Of a stretch of 64,000 nt of DNA, positions 45,846 to 57,149 are shown piece by piece. The notes below the pieces were generated by a model. That model was not told where the DNA came from. It was given only the letters and a program-made list of their open reading frames with translations, and did not search any database. Every line of letters starts with the position of its first letter. Within the stretch, counting starts at the first letter, position 1. Source of the DNA: Megaustenia siamemsis (taxonomy: Eukaryota; Mollusca; Gastropoda; Stylommatophora; Ariophantidae); assembly GCA_032433765.1 (NCBI GenBank), contig JAVIAB010000073.1, positions 64,994,199-65,058,198 of the forward strand. The letters run 5' to 3'. Position numbers and translations under genes: made by a program.

Positions 45846-46419
45846 GTGAAATATTCGTTTTAGGATGGATAATCCACCATCTTCAGTGCTTTCACTGGAA
45901 CCTGGTGACAGTCGATGGGGAATAAAAAAAAAATATCCTCCGGAAGGCGCCATACCGGAGACACCAGGCACAACCGGGCGCTACCAGAATGGCGGACCAA
46001 ATTTGGTTATTTGGTTATGGAAGGCCCCGGTATCACTGCAAACGAATTAAACAAAGCAAGGTAACTGTAATCCCCATCATTGCAGTCTCACACGCCAAAA
46101 TTCATAAGGCGAAACCGCGCAGAAAGTGAACACAGCTAACTGTTCCCTGTCATACGATATCATCATTCATCGAAAGCAATTGGAATATCGAAACATGATC
46201 AAAACTGAGGAGACACTCAGCTCACTGTGTGCACAGAGCACTTAACTCATTAGCTCCTGCAACACGCCGGACTTGGAATATGAGGAAACTGCAACAAGGA
46301 ACACTTTTCAGGCATAGCCTTCAATTGTTCCCGCCGCCAATCCACCATATACCGGGAGATCACGTCTTCTTGAAAATTAGGATCGTCATATTTTTAAAAG
46401 GCTTCCTGCGTCCAAGCCA
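45846..46419. other. No gene recognised
   Basis: Contains ATTCGTTTTAGGATGG (inverted at 49670) at its start; no gene. Confidence 0.45.
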
Positions 46420-47935
46420 TGTAAACAATGTTGACTTTCCTTGTCTCCAACGGTTTATCTCATTCTATTAGAGAATTTCATGCTATCTGTTACAACAGTG
46501 AGTTGGCGGATATTTTTGTAATGTAATCACGGATTTGATAATAAATGTTTGTACACAGTTCGTTAACCATTGCTGTAGATCAAGTCTTTATTCGCTGGCT
46601 TCATTAGCGACCATGGAAGCTAATGACCTTACTTGTGTCGACGGTTGGTTTGGGGCAAATTGTTTGTTACAATGTCACTGCTATAACGGCTTAGTTTGTG
46701 AAAAAAACTACAGGGTTATGCCCAAACAATGACAGTTGTCAGCACGAAATTTTCGGACCCCAGTGTCAGTACTTGGATTTTATTTACAAATATGCCCAAA
46801 AATCTGAACCTAGTTTCCTGTTTGATAACAAAAACACTACATGTAATCCGGACACAGATTCTACATCAGTTGAGGCAACTCTCAATCAATCTTTGCCGTG
46901 CTCCTGGTTTAGGATTTATGTGAATGACTTAATGGTCTGATCAACAAGTTACGGTTTGAAAGGGCGATAGTTGCAAATATCTGCTCCATCTACATAGGCG
47001 GGGGTCGGAAAGTGGCTCTCAAACAGATCACAAACCAGACCGACACATTTGATGCTTGTTATACAGGAGACGGATGTGGACCAGAGGCCGCAGTTAATAG
47101 CAAAACAAAGAAAAATCTCTATGACAATTACTGCACACACACACAATGGAGAAGTGGAACCAATTCTGTTTACTGGTATCTGAACTTTGCAACGCCCCAG
47201 AAGACTCACACCATTCGAATCTATCATCGAGCTAGCACTATGATTCGGGTAAAAAATGTCACTCTAAAGGCTTTCTCTGACAGTGGCGGAGTAGTGTTCC
47301 AGTATAATGATATATCATACCCTAATTTATCTGTGAACACTATTGTAGTCAAAACACAAACAACAATGGCACACATTAAGATTGAGTTCTCACCGACCAT
47401 TTCGCAGGCCGACAGTGAACTGACGATATGTGAGGTGCAAACATTTACAGACACCTATTGTCTGGACGGGCATTCTTGGTCGTTTTGTGCAATGTGTAGT
47501 GGGTGTAGTAAAGGCTGCAATGTCATCATCGGTACTTGTCACGGCAACTGTTCACATGGGATCTATGGACACGACTGTTCCGGGTCTTGTCTCAGTGTCT
47601 GTCCTTTATTTGTGGAAAAATCTGGAAAATGCCTACAATGTAAACATCTTGGCTATACCTGTAATGACACTTGTCCCGATGATAATTTTGGGCTACAGTG
47701 CGAACAGATGTGTTCTGATGGCTGTGACATCATATGTACTCTCAAATGTCCGGACAACTGTTTCAACGACACCTGTGAACAGTCGATCGGGAATCTGTAC
47801 ATGCAAGAGAACGTTCTATGGGTCAGACTGCACTCTCAAATCTCCGGACAACTGTTTAACGAAACCTGTGATTTCCACGTTCAGAAGAGTCCGCCGACTA
47901 CAACAAGCCGAAGCATATGGGCACTTTAATGTGTT
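46420..47935 (+). pseudogene. EGF/FTP-domain receptor-like gene, copy 1
   Basis: The start region 46545 (MFVHSSL, secretory signal) is frameshifted. It is followed by an EGF-like module (CVDGWFGANC, CHCYNG) and a partial beta domain. The 305-codon open frame 47012-47929 follows. It holds a fucolectin/F5-8-like (FTP) domain (NQTDTFDACYTGDGCG, CTHTQW, SVYWYLNFATP, TIRIYHRAS), then Cys-rich EGF/MEGF-type modules (CSGCSKGCN, HGIYGHDCSGSC, CNDTCPDDNFGLQC). The likely product is an extracellular adhesion or scavenger-type receptor. No transmembrane segment is visible; the frame ends in sequence that looks intronic. No introns are seen across the domain borders, so it is a retrocopy or a single large exon. 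About 100 bp are missing near 46890 compared with copy 2. Confidence 0.7.
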
Positions 47936-48712
47936 TCTGTGCTAGACATGGTTCATTTCTTGGTGTTTTTTTAGTGAAGCCATGGCTCATATCTTGTTGT
48001 GTTTCTGTCCTAACCATGGCTCATATCTTAGCTTGTGTGTGATGACCATGGCTCATATTTTGGTGTGTGTCATGTTAGTCATGTTAGTCATATCTCGTAT
48101 CTCGGTGTGTCCGTGTTAATCATGTCTCATATCTTTATGTGTGTCTGTGTTTAGTCATATCTCAGTGTTTACCAGTGTTAGTCATATGTCATATCTTTGT
48201 GTGTGCATGTCTGGGTTAGTGATATCTCATATCTTTGTGTGCATGTTTATGTTAGTCATATCTCATATCTTTGTGTGTGCACGTCTGTGTTTGTCACATC
48301 TCATATCCTTGTGTGTGCATGGCTATGTTAGTCCCATCTCATATCTTTGTGTGTGCATATCTATGTTAGTCATATCTCTTATCTTTGTGTGCATGTCTAT
48401 GTTAGGCATGTGTCATAACTTTGTGTGTGCATGTCAATGTCAGTTATATCTCATATCTTTATGTGCATGTTTATGTTAGTCATGTGTCATATATCTTGAT
48501 GTGTGACAGTGTTAGTCATGCCTCGTATCGATGTGTGCATGTCTGTGTAAATCACATCTCACATCTTTGCGTGTGCATGTCTGTATTAGTCACATCTCAT
48601 ATCTTTATGTGTGCATGTCTGTGTTAGTCACATCTCACATCTTTGTGTGTGCGTGTCTGTGTTAGTCACATCTCACATCTTTGTGTGTGCATGTCTGTGT
48701 TATCACCTCTAG
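47936..48712. repeat. Minisatellite after receptor copy 1 (unit about 38 bp)
   Basis: About 20 units of TTAGTCATATCTCATATC with TTTGTGTGTGCATGTCTGTG. The reading frames it opens (48141-48627) are repeat artefacts. The same array follows receptor copy 2. Confidence 0.92.
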
Positions 48713-48714
48713 TC

Positions 48715-49040
48715 ACTCGGGCAGATGGTGCTCGTAAAGGGCCAACCATCTAAGGGCAGAATCCCCCTACAGAAAAGACAATCTGCTGCCTTGCAGGAAG
48801 ATTGGGGACAATCAAAGGCTAGGGAAAGCAAACCCGAATAAAATGCTGGCTGAAATCGGATGCACTGCGCCACTGGCGCAGAACACAGTGCAACGTTTTA
48901 ACGGGTGTTCAATCAGAGTGGATCTGGCGAACTCTACTTGTGATGTTCTGTCTGTGGGGGCGATCAACACACTTAGCCTGACAGCTGACTTCATGTGAGA
49001 GTCTGGAATCCTTACTCTGATTGAGTCCTAATCGCAGAGA
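48715..49040 (+). mobile_element. Non-autonomous LINE derivative, copy 1
   Basis: Head (GGGCAGATGGTGCTCGTA to CAACGTTTTAAC) matches 30985-31190, tail (CTGACAGCTGACTTCATG to CTGATTGAGTC) matches 32240-32285. The RNase H region between is missing and replaced by a short GATCTGGCGAACTC-type segment. The copy at 60340-60662 has the same junctions. Confidence 0.8.
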
Positions 49041-49670
49041 GATATTTTTAAAATATGTATAGCTATTGATGATGTTAGGCCATCGTTGTTGACTCCAATT
49101 CCGAACATATAGACAAACAGTTAGTCGTCAGATTATCCCCGTCGCACATCAAACAACCGACCGTAAGATTAGCGTACGGCCGGTCTAGTGATTTACGATG
49201 AACCATTACAATGACGTAGCACACAAAAAATGTCGTTCACAAAAATTTCGCTCCCTTTCGATTTCTGATTACTCTAGTAAAAGCTGCCTAAGACGAACAA
49301 AACACTGTGCAAATTCCGTAAAGAGATAAAACTGCGGCTGACGAAGTCGTTTACATTGATAAGTAACATGGAAATAACTTCGTCAATGTCATCTAACAAC
49401 GGCCATGAACAGCACCAATGTGACGTAAACCGCAGATCAAGTCTAGACTTTGGAAGGTCGCATTCACAACACTTGATTTGTCAAAAAGGGACTGTTGTCG
49501 GCGTACAACATCGCTTTAGCGGCGCAGATGTAATAAGAAGATCATCACTTTTACTTTAACGCAGAAAAGTACAACGGAGAAACCGAAATTAATCAGACCC
49601 CGGATGCATTTTCTGCAGCGATCGTGGACTAGAACCACCATCTTGGAGACGGAAGTTCGCGGACCAAATA
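49041..49670. other. No gene recognised
   Basis: Short frames only. The last 50 bp (ATATCCATCCTAAAACGAAT) are the inverted partner of 45849. Confidence 0.45.
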
Positions 49671-49704
49671 TCCATCCTAAAACGAATACTATGTAATGTG
49701 TAGT

Positions 49705-51098
49705 CATCATCATCAAGTACCGGGCCTGCTGGCTTAAGTGATCACGTCTCTTTACAACTTTCAATATCGACAGTTATTTATCATTTCTGTTGTTGACCTT
49801 CTGCCAAGCCATTCTCTAAAGCTGTCTGGTATTTTTTCTCTTCGCTTCCCTCTATCTCTTCGCCCCTCAATTTTCTCAGTTGTTAAAATATATATTCCAA
49901 CTGTTCTCTCCTTATTATATGGCCAAAAAATTATGATTGTTTCTACCTAATGTTGAAAATTAGCTCTCTTTTTGCTTTGAACTCTTTCAGAACATTTTCA
50001 TTACTCTTCTTAGCTGTCTATGGTATTCTCAACATTCTTCTGTAAAACCTCATTTCTACAGACTCCAGTGATTTTCTTGTTTGTTGTCCTTTTGTCCATG
50101 ATTCACATCCATATTTTCAGATCGGATGTACATAACATTTAAGAACTCTTTTTCTTGTTTCTATTGTCAAAAATGGATTGCATAGTAGCTTCCTAATTTT
50201 CTGGAAAGCTGCTTTTGCCTGAGCCATTCTGCATCTCACCTCTTTTGTACATCTTCCGTCTGAAGTTAACAAGTTCCTAAATATTTAAATTCATTTACCT
50301 GTTATAATATTGTTCCATCATCATCATCATCATCATTATCATCATCGATTGCCTTCTCCGCAACGAAGCTTGGCTACCATGGAGCGCCATTCTGCTCTGT
50401 CTCTTGCTTTGATGGTGCAGGTTGTCACAGGCTGATTTGTCCATCTTTTGATGTTACTCATCCATGTTAGTCTTGGTCTGTCTCTGTCTCTTTTACCTTG
50501 TATTTTCCCCTCCAGGATTACTTTTAATAGCCTGTTGTGTATTTTAACATGGCCCCAAAATCGCATTTGTTTTGTTTGAATTGTGCTTAGTAGTTCTCTT
50601 TTCATTTTTAGTTGTTTTAAGACTTTATCGTTTGTTTTCTTTTCCTTCCATCCAATTCTACCTATTCTTCTATATATCCACATTTCAAAGGCTTCAATTC
50701 TCTGTTCTTTTTTCTTGTCTAATGTCCATGTTTCTGCACCATATAGGAATATTGAGAAGATGTAACATTTTTCTATTCTTCGTTTTAGCCCTGGTGTTAT
50801 TTGTTTTGATGTTAGTATGTTCTTCATGACATTAAAATTACTTTTTGCCATTCCTATTCTTTTCTTTATTTCAGTTGTACATTTTCCATCACTGGTCATA
50901 GTATGTCCAAGGTAGTTGTAGTTCTGAACTGTCTCCAAGTCTATTCCTTCTATTTTGATATCCACTGGTGGGATATTGTTCCACTTGTTTTTATTTCATA
51001 CTGAGGTGATGTCTTTTTTGTTGTTGTTACCATTACTTCTGTCTTTTCACTATTAAGACTGAGTCCTTTATTTTTGCTTTCTTTCACTATAATGTCCA
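49705..51098 (-). mobile_element. RTE-type LINE (family 2), antisense, split by a nested copy
   Basis: Pieces 49705-50317 and 50973-51098. The tail CATCATCATC is at 49705. The reverse strand shows the C-terminal region, RTE block KKTSPQ-like and NSKKTEVMV. Truncated 5' after the LDIIVKES block. Flanked by GTAATGTGTAG (49694-49704 and about 51094-51104), with an empty site implied by the left arm. Confidence 0.85.
50318..50972 (-). mobile_element. RTE-type LINE (family 1) C-terminal copy, nested and open
   Basis: Flanked by ATATTGTTCCA at 50307-50317 and 50973-50983. The 207-codon frame 50342-50965 is uninterrupted: QNYNYLGHTMTSDGKCT, KSNFNVMKNI, FLYGAETWTLDKK, RRIGRIGWKEKK, MRFWGHV, and RDRPRLTWM blocks, ending AKLRCGEGNR. 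A CATCATCATC tail follows. It is severely 5'-truncated (no RT core), but the frame is undamaged, so it is probably among the youngest insertions here. Confidence 0.88.
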
Positions 51099-51359
51099 AG
51101 TAATGTGTAGTGGTACTTTATTTTAGTAGAGTTAGTACATGACTGGTAACTTTCATGTGAAGTAGGACTTTCTTTTAGTGGGGTTATTCCTCATATTTGG
51201 TAGTACATGTACATTCTTTTAGTGGTGTTATAGCCAGGGGGAATGATCTTCATGTTTGTAATACATGCATTTTCTTTTAGTAGAGTTGTGACATGGGTGT
51301 AACTTTCATGAATGGAAATAATTTCTTTTAGTAGCGTTATGTTAGGGTCGTTATCCTGT

Positions 51360-53040
51360 TTGCTTTTTTGACTTTGGATTATTTTTGGTTTTAGACGAAA
51401 TATTTTGCGTTTGAGTCTAAATTTTTTGACTATGAACCAACTTTTTGTATTCGGGACTAACTTTGTTACCTTTGGGACTACGCTTTTGAGGTTTGGGACT
51501 AAATATTTCTGGTTTTGGGACTAACTTATTGAGTATGAGCCGAACTTTTTGTGTTTTGGGACTAACTTTTTTAACAGTGACGCGAACTTTTTTTGATTTT
51601 TAACTAACTTTGTTACCTTTTTGGACCTAAGTTTTTTTTTTTTTTTTAATCTAACTTTTTTGTCCTCGAGAGTAAGTTTTTGGGATATTATTGTAATTTT
51701 TCTTGTCTTTGGTTGTAACTTTTTGACTATGGGACTAACTTTTTTTGTTTTTGGGACTAATTTTTTGGGTTTCGAGTCTCACTTTTGGCATATGAGACGA
51801 ACTTTTTTTGACATTGTGACTAAATTTTTTGAGTTTGCATCTAAGATTTTTAACTTTAAGTACACTTTTGGGGGATTCGATCTAACTTTTTGACTATGAG
51901 CCGAGCTTTTTTTGTTTGTTTGGAGACTAGCATTTTTGATTATGGGACTCACTTTTTGGGTTTTTGGGACTATATTTTTTTTAGTATGGCACTAAGTTTG
52001 TTTTTTTTTTAGTCTAAATTTTTTGCATTTGGTTATAACATTTTATTCTTTGGGACTAATTTTTTTGAGTTTTGAGTCTCACTTTTGGCGTATAAGACGA
52101 GCTTTTTTTGACATTGGACTACATTTTTTGAGCTTGCATCTAAGATTCTTGACTTTAAGATTAAACTTTTGGGGGTTTCGATCTAACTTTTTGACTATGA
52201 GCCGAGCTTTTTTGTGTTTAGGGACTAACTCTATTGTGTATGAAACAACCTTTATTGGTTTGTGAATAGCTTTTTTTGGTTTTGAGTCTAATTATTCTGC
52301 CTTTGTGACTACATTTTTGGTATACAGGTGTAACTTTGTTTGTCTTTGGTTCTAACTTTTTGACTATTGGACTACCTTATTGCGGTTTTGGGACTATCTT
52401 TTTTTAGTATGACATTACGTTTTTTTTTACTTTGGGTATAAATTTCAGGCATTTAGCTCTAACAGTTTTGTCTTTTGGACTAATTTTTGGGGGGTTTTGA
52501 GTCTCACTTTTAGCGTATGAAACGAACTTTTTTTTTGACAATGGGACTACATTTTTTGAGCTTGCGTCTAAGATTTTTTACTTTAAGGCTAAATTTTTGT
52601 TGGTTTCGATCTAACGTTTTGACTATGAGCCGAACTTTTTTGCGTTTTGGGACTACATATTTTGATTATGAAGCGACCTTTTTGGGTTTGGGAATAGCTT
52701 TTTTTGGTTTGAGTTATTATTAACATTATTTCCTTTGGGACTAACTTTCGGGGTTTTCCCCTTAACTGCCCTCTTCCTAGATACCCTCACTGCCCTCTTC
52801 CTAGATGATTCCATAGCCCATTTTAGCCTTTGGCTCTAAGTTTTCTGACCTACAATGATCACCTTTAATGTTGCCTGTCATTTGTTGAAGTGGGAAGCAT
52901 TAGAATTGAAACCATCAGAGGTCAAATCGAGGTCATGGAACCCCTCTGGTATTGCAGTAAGGGTCAAATCGAGTTCAAGTAACCCATCACCCGCATTATC
53001 CTCCCCCACCGCTGATCCGACAGATGCCTCCAGCGGCTGC
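51360..53040. repeat. Minisatellite of the right arm (GGGACTAACTTTTT units)
   Basis: About 40 degenerate units of 25-40 bp with cores such as GACTAACTTTTT and TGAGCCGAACTTTTT, ending in a duplicated 360-bp block (CTACAATGATCACCTTTAATG near 52850 and CTACAATGACCACCTTTAATG near 53222). Frames at 51621-52723 are repeat-derived. Confidence 0.88.
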
Positions 53041-53419
53041 ACATGACTAAATTTTTGGACTAGATTTTTGGGTTTGAAACTAGCTTTTTTGGGTTTGTGT
53101 CTAATATTCTTTTTGTCTTTTTGACTATTCTTTTGGGCTTTGGGACTCAATATTTTGGGTTTGAGTCTAACTTGTTTACTATGGGGCTAACTTTTTGACC
53201 TCTGGCACTACGTTTTCTGATCTACAATGACCACCTTTAATGTTGCCTGTCATTCGTTGAAGTGGGAAACAGTGGTATTGCAACCTTCAGAGGTCAAATC
53301 AAGGTAATGGAACTCCTCTGGTATTGCATCAGGTGTCAAATCGAGTTCAAGTAACACACCACCCGCATTATCCTCCCCTCATCGATGACCCGACAGGCGC
53401 TAGATATGAATCTCTTCTC

Positions 53420-53627
53420 TGATTTGTTAATCTGGATGCCAGTGATTTCTTTGCTCCGTCTTACATACTAATGCTCAGCTCTGATTGGTTAATCCAGATG
53501 TCAGTCACTGTTGTCATAGTCACTCGCTGATTGGTTAATTAAACGTCATCCACATTTGTTACCAGATTATATTTAAACTAGCCCCATGAAAGATTTCGTG
53601 TTATAAGTTTGGTTTTTTCAAGGTAGG
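53420..53627 (+). promoter_or_regulatory. Promoter-like region and possible first exon (right arm)
   Basis: CTGATTGG occurs near 53481 and 53526, and a degraded third copy near 53419. A TATATTTAAA box is at 53568-53577. About 45 bp downstream, TTCAAGGTAGGT (53618-53629) is a good splice donor. The zinc-finger gene downstream begins directly after a TTTCTATAG acceptor at 57141-57149. Conserved in inverted form at 43920-44120, although there the donor reads AAGGAAGC. Confidence 0.45.
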
Positions 53628-53821
53628 TTATATTCGCACATTGCAAACACACAAGACATTGCGGTTTGCTATCCTTATTGTTGATAAATAAAAAATCATG
53701 TTCCCATTTCTCTTGAAAAAAATTTAATTTTTTTAAATTTTAAGCATTGTTTCCTGTTAAAAATGGAACTGTTCACTGTAACTCGACAAAATCAGAATGA
53801 TCAGATCGGATATCGGATATA

Positions 53822-55812
53822 TAATTTTAGACTGATGAAAGAGGATTGGAGAGAAAGAAACTGAAAGTAAAATAATTGTGGGGTCAATGTGTTGTCAAAT
53901 ACAAAGAATTAGACAACAAAGTGAAAAGTTCGGCAAGAAGAGATACAATAGCTTATATAGACAACTTGGCAGAGAAAGCAGAGACAGCTGCAATTACAGG
54001 AGACAGCAGAACTCTTTATACTGTACAAAAGATGCTGACAAACACCTATACATCCAGTGGAACACCAATTCTAGACAAATCTGGATTAATGCTAACAACA
54101 AGCGCAGACATAAAAGCCCGTTGGGCGGAACACTTCAAAGAAATTCTTAACCGTCCACTACCTCACAGTTTAATAGATTTTGAAGCTGAAACACCAGCAG
54201 CAGAATTAGATGTAAATTTAGATGACTTCACCTTGAGTGAAATAGAAACCACCTTAAAGCTAATGACCAATAACAAGGCTGCTGGAGAGGATAAGTTAAC
54301 AGCTGAGATCCTCAAGGCAATTGATAGCCATAATTTAATACATCTCCAAAAAATGTTCAACATCATTTGGAAAACAGAGAAGACGCCTCATAAATGGAAA
54401 AAAGGAATCATTGTTAAGATCCCAAAAAAGGGCAATCTTAGAGATTGTAACAATTGGAGAGGCGTGACACTTTTGTCAGTTGCCTCAAAATTATTCTGTA
54501 AAATCACCCTAAATAGAATAAAGGATTCAATAGATACAGTAATGCGTGAAGAACAGGCTGGGTTTAGAAAAGGGAGAAGCTGTCTTGACCACATTTTCAC
54601 TCTACGACTTATATTGGAGGAACACATTGAAAAGCAAAAACCTTTTGTACTTAACTTCATCGACTTCAAAAAAGCATTTGATAGTATTCATAGAGATTCT
54701 TTGTGGAAAATTCTGAAGCAATATGGCTTACCATCAAAAATCATAAATATTATCAAAGACATGTATGATGGTTACACATGTGCAGTTCGAACAGAGGAAG
54801 GACTGAGCGAATGTTTCCCAATAGAAACTGGGGTTAAACAAGGATGTATTTTATCGCCCTTGTTATTTGGAATTGTTATGGACTTCATAATGAAGAAATG
54901 CTGCACTGGTAATAAAGGCATCGAATGGATACAAGGAGACCATTTGGAGGACCTGGACTTTGCTGATGACATAGTTCTCATCAGCAATCAGATAAAAACG
55001 ATGCAGGAAAACACAAATGAACTATCATCAATAGCCAGCAAAATTGGGCTTGAGGTCAATCATGAAAAGACTAAAGTCATGAAAAGTTTAATTCCAACAA
55101 GTGACAAAATATACATGGAAAACAAACCAGTAGAAGAGATCGATCACTTCATCTATCTTGGAAGTCACATTGATCGAGAAGGGGATACGAGCAAAGAAAT
55201 TAGAATCAGACTGGCTAAAGCAGCAATGTCTTTCAGAAGCCTTGAAAAGTTGTGGAAATCAAAACTCATTAGCACAAACACAAAACTTAGGCTATTCAAA
55301 TCAAATGTACTATCAACCCTTACGTATGCGTGTGAAAGCTGGAAAACAACAAGAGATATAGAAACAAAGTTGAACGCATTCGAAAATAAATGTCTAAGGA
55401 AAATACTTGGTATAGAATGGAACGAATTCAAAACAAACGAGGAAATTAGAGAAATCGCCAATCAACCACTAATATCTTCAGTAATAAAGAAAAGACGATG
55501 GTCATACGTTGGACATGTGATGAGAAGAGATAATAATCGAATAGCAAAGCAAGCCCTCATATGGGAAACAACAGGTAAAAGAAAAAGAGGAAGACCCAGG
55601 GAGACACTGAGAAGAACATTGATGAGAGAGGCAAGAGCAGCAGGAATCGGCTCCCTCAATGAGATAGAACTGCTTGCACAGAACAGAGACAGATGGCGAG
55701 ATTTGATAAAATATCTTTAAAAGAAAACTGCTAGAACAAAAATTCATATAGGAGAAGGTGTATCTTGGTCTACGCCCTATGGGCCGGTTACGGCTCGAAA
55801 GGTCAATAGATA
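53822..55812 (+). mobile_element. RTE-type LINE (family 5) with long intact RT frame
   Basis: 5'-truncated LINE inserted in the zinc-finger gene intron of the right arm. It lacks the endonuclease, keeps the complete RT and C-terminal domain, and ends with CGGCTCGAAAGGTCAATAGATAG. A second 3' copy lies at 39347-40085 with an expanded CTAT tail. Confidence 0.85.
53876..55720 (+). CDS. RTE-type reverse transcriptase, 614 codons, N-terminally truncated
   Basis: Uninterrupted frame from 53876 (no natural ATG; the true start lay in the missing 5' part) to TAA 55720. Order of blocks: GTPILDKSG linker, NKAAGEDKLTAEI, WKKGIIVKIPKKGNLRDC, WRGVTLLSVASKLF, AGFRKGRSCLD, motif A LNFIDFKKAFDSI (near 54655), motif B ETGVKQGCILSPLLF (near 54830), motif C DLDFADDIVLI (near 54960). 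These are followed by the thumb and C-terminal blocks TYACESWKTT, WSYVGHVMRRDN and KRKRGRPRETLRR. All RT catalytic Asp are present. The full enzyme would also need its APE endonuclease. Probably not a host gene but the freshest LINE coding sequence in the window. Confidence 0.9.
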   Translation: MWGQCVVKYKELDNKVKSSARRDTIAYIDNLAEKAETAAITGDSRTLYTVQKMLTNTYTSSGTPILDKSGLMLTTSADIKARWAEHFKEILNRPLPHSLIDFEAETPAAELDVNLDDFTLSEIETTLKLMTNNKAAGEDKLTAEILKAIDSHNLIHLQKMFNIIWKTEKTPHKWKKGIIVKIPKKGNLRDCNNWRGVTLLSVASKLFCKITLNRIKDSIDTVMREEQAGFRKGRSCLDHIFTLRLILEEHIEKQKPFVLNFIDFKKAFDSIHRDSLWKILKQYGLPSKIINIIKDMYDGYTCAVRTEEGLSECFPIETGVKQGCILSPLLFGIVMDFIMKKCCTGNKGIEWIQGDHLEDLDFADDIVLISNQIKTMQENTNELSSIASKIGLEVNHEKTKVMKSLIPTSDKIYMENKPVEEIDHFIYLGSHIDREGDTSKEIRIRLAKAAMSFRSLEKLWKSKLISTNTKLRLFKSNVLSTLTYACESWKTTRDIETKLNAFENKCLRKILGIEWNEFKTNEEIREIANQPLISSVIKKRRWSYVGHVMRRDNNRIAKQALIWETTGKRKRGRPRETLRRTLMREARAAGIGSLNEIELLAQNRDRWRDLIKYL

Positions 55813-55860
55813 GAATGTGTTGGGGAGGAGGAGGTGGGTGACTGACAGTATTTCTTGGCC

Positions 55861-56270
55861 GAAACTGTTTGAACTCGCAGAAGCGAGAATCTGTTATAGA
55901 ACCATTCGTCGGCTTCTTCCTTTGTTTCAGTCGATAGTAGGATGATCGAACGAAAAAAGATAATGACGGGAAGGCGACGTTAAACTAACTACTAGAGTGT
56001 TCCGAGTGTTAAACATAGCTACTTGTACTATTATTGTTCTTAGATTTAGCGCGATTGTTTCCACCAATAATTATACTTTAGATACAAACTACTAGGGAAT
56101 ATTTGAGTTAGCTTTCTCCACTTTAGAAGTTAATGTAACAAATTTTTAATCAATTTTACCCAAGACATTTTGCTCAATGCAACCTGATTTTATTTTTTAT
56201 CCACCGTGGGTCAAAAAAGGACGTCGCGGGCAAATTGTGGCCCGCGGGCACCTTATTGGTCATCCCTGGT
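55861..56270. repeat. hAT-like non-autonomous repeat, copy 2
   Basis: The first 125 bp match 16353-16488. The last 30 bp (CCCGCGGGCACCTTATTGG to CATCCCTGG) are the reverse complement of a CAGGGATGACCAATAAG terminus. No opposite terminus was found nearby, so the element is partial. Confidence 0.5.
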
Positions 56271-56507
56271 CAAGAGGATTGTGTTGAGACGAAGAAGAGA
56301 TGTTTTACTCTGTAAGTTTGAATATTTTTCTGTTTTCTCTTAAAGTACTTATGCTAAGGCTTATCGATAAAAGGTTATTCTGTTTTATAAAGGATAATGT
56401 GTTTAAAGTATGTATGTTAAGTCTTGTTTTCAGCGTATTATTGCTTCGTTTTTTATGTGTTTTATTCTTCTTAACTGTTTAAAGTAGGTATTTTAACTCT
56501 TATTGAC

Positions 56508-57055
56508 ATGAGAATACAAAAAGCAAATGCTGTCACATACCAGCTTTCACCATTGCTAAGACATCCAAACATTTCTATGCCAGCTAAACAACAAATGATA
56601 AATAGCATTTTCATACCAACTTTGTGCTATGAAAGTCAAACATGGACCCTTTCTAAATCACAATCAAGAAAGATCAATACATGTGAGATGCGATGCTTGA
56701 GAAAAGTAACAAACAACACAAGAAGAGATATAATACCAAATGAAACCATAAGAAAAATAGTAGGAACAAACCCCTGCCAAGAATATATAGAACAACAACA
56801 ATTTAAATGGTTTGGCCACCTGGTCAGAATGAATCCTTACCAATCACCATCAAGGGCGTTCTTCTCGAGAATGCATGGAAAAAGACCAAGAGGAAGACCC
56901 AGAAGAAGATGGATAGATACAGTGACAGAGGCATGTAACAACAAAGGAAAATCACTAATTCAGACAATTCGAGCAGCTCAAGAACGACGAATGATATAAA
57001 CCACGACACCTTTCAGGTATCAATGAAAAGAGAAAAGAAGAAAGAAGAAGAAGAT
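56508..57055 (+). mobile_element. LINE C-terminal fragment (family 6)
   Basis: Frame 56508-56999 (163 codons) reads SMPAKQQMINSIFIPTLCYE, SQTWTLSKSQ, EMRCLRKVTN, FKWFGHLVRMN and RGRPRRRWID, the post-RT C-terminus of an RTE-like LINE, related to but distinct from the copy at 10.2-12.3 kb. The tail is AGAAGAAGAAG. It interrupts the intron of the zinc-finger gene near TTTTAACTCTTATTG, with a similar TAACTATTGTTG after it. Confidence 0.8.
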
Positions 57056-57149
57056 TGTAACTATTGTTGCATTGTTATTCGATGTTTTCGATGTGTTTAA
57101 AATAGGTATGTTATGTATTGTTGACAAATGGTTATTTGTTTTTCTATAG

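Larger units (their letters stand above)
42240..45870. repeat. Left arm of a large imperfect inverted repeat
   Basis: Reverse complement of pieces of 49671-58640 in the same nested order. 42240-43990 pairs with 56285-58640 (zinc-finger gene and its intron). 43930-44350 pairs with 53220-53635 (CCAAT/TATA region). 44440-45085 pairs with 51360-52850 (minisatellite). 45085-45430 pairs with 51105-51360, where ACGACCCTAACATAACGCTA matches. The block around 45849 pairs with 49675. Divergence and many indels show it is old. Confidence 0.8.

Noticed and set aside
48141..48627. Cys/His/Val-rich frames that look like a secreted repeat protein
   Set aside because: They follow the 38-bp minisatellite in all frames; the mirrored array gives the same type of frame.
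51621..52723. Phe/Leu-rich membrane-like frames
   Set aside because: Derived from T-rich minisatellite units in the right arm.
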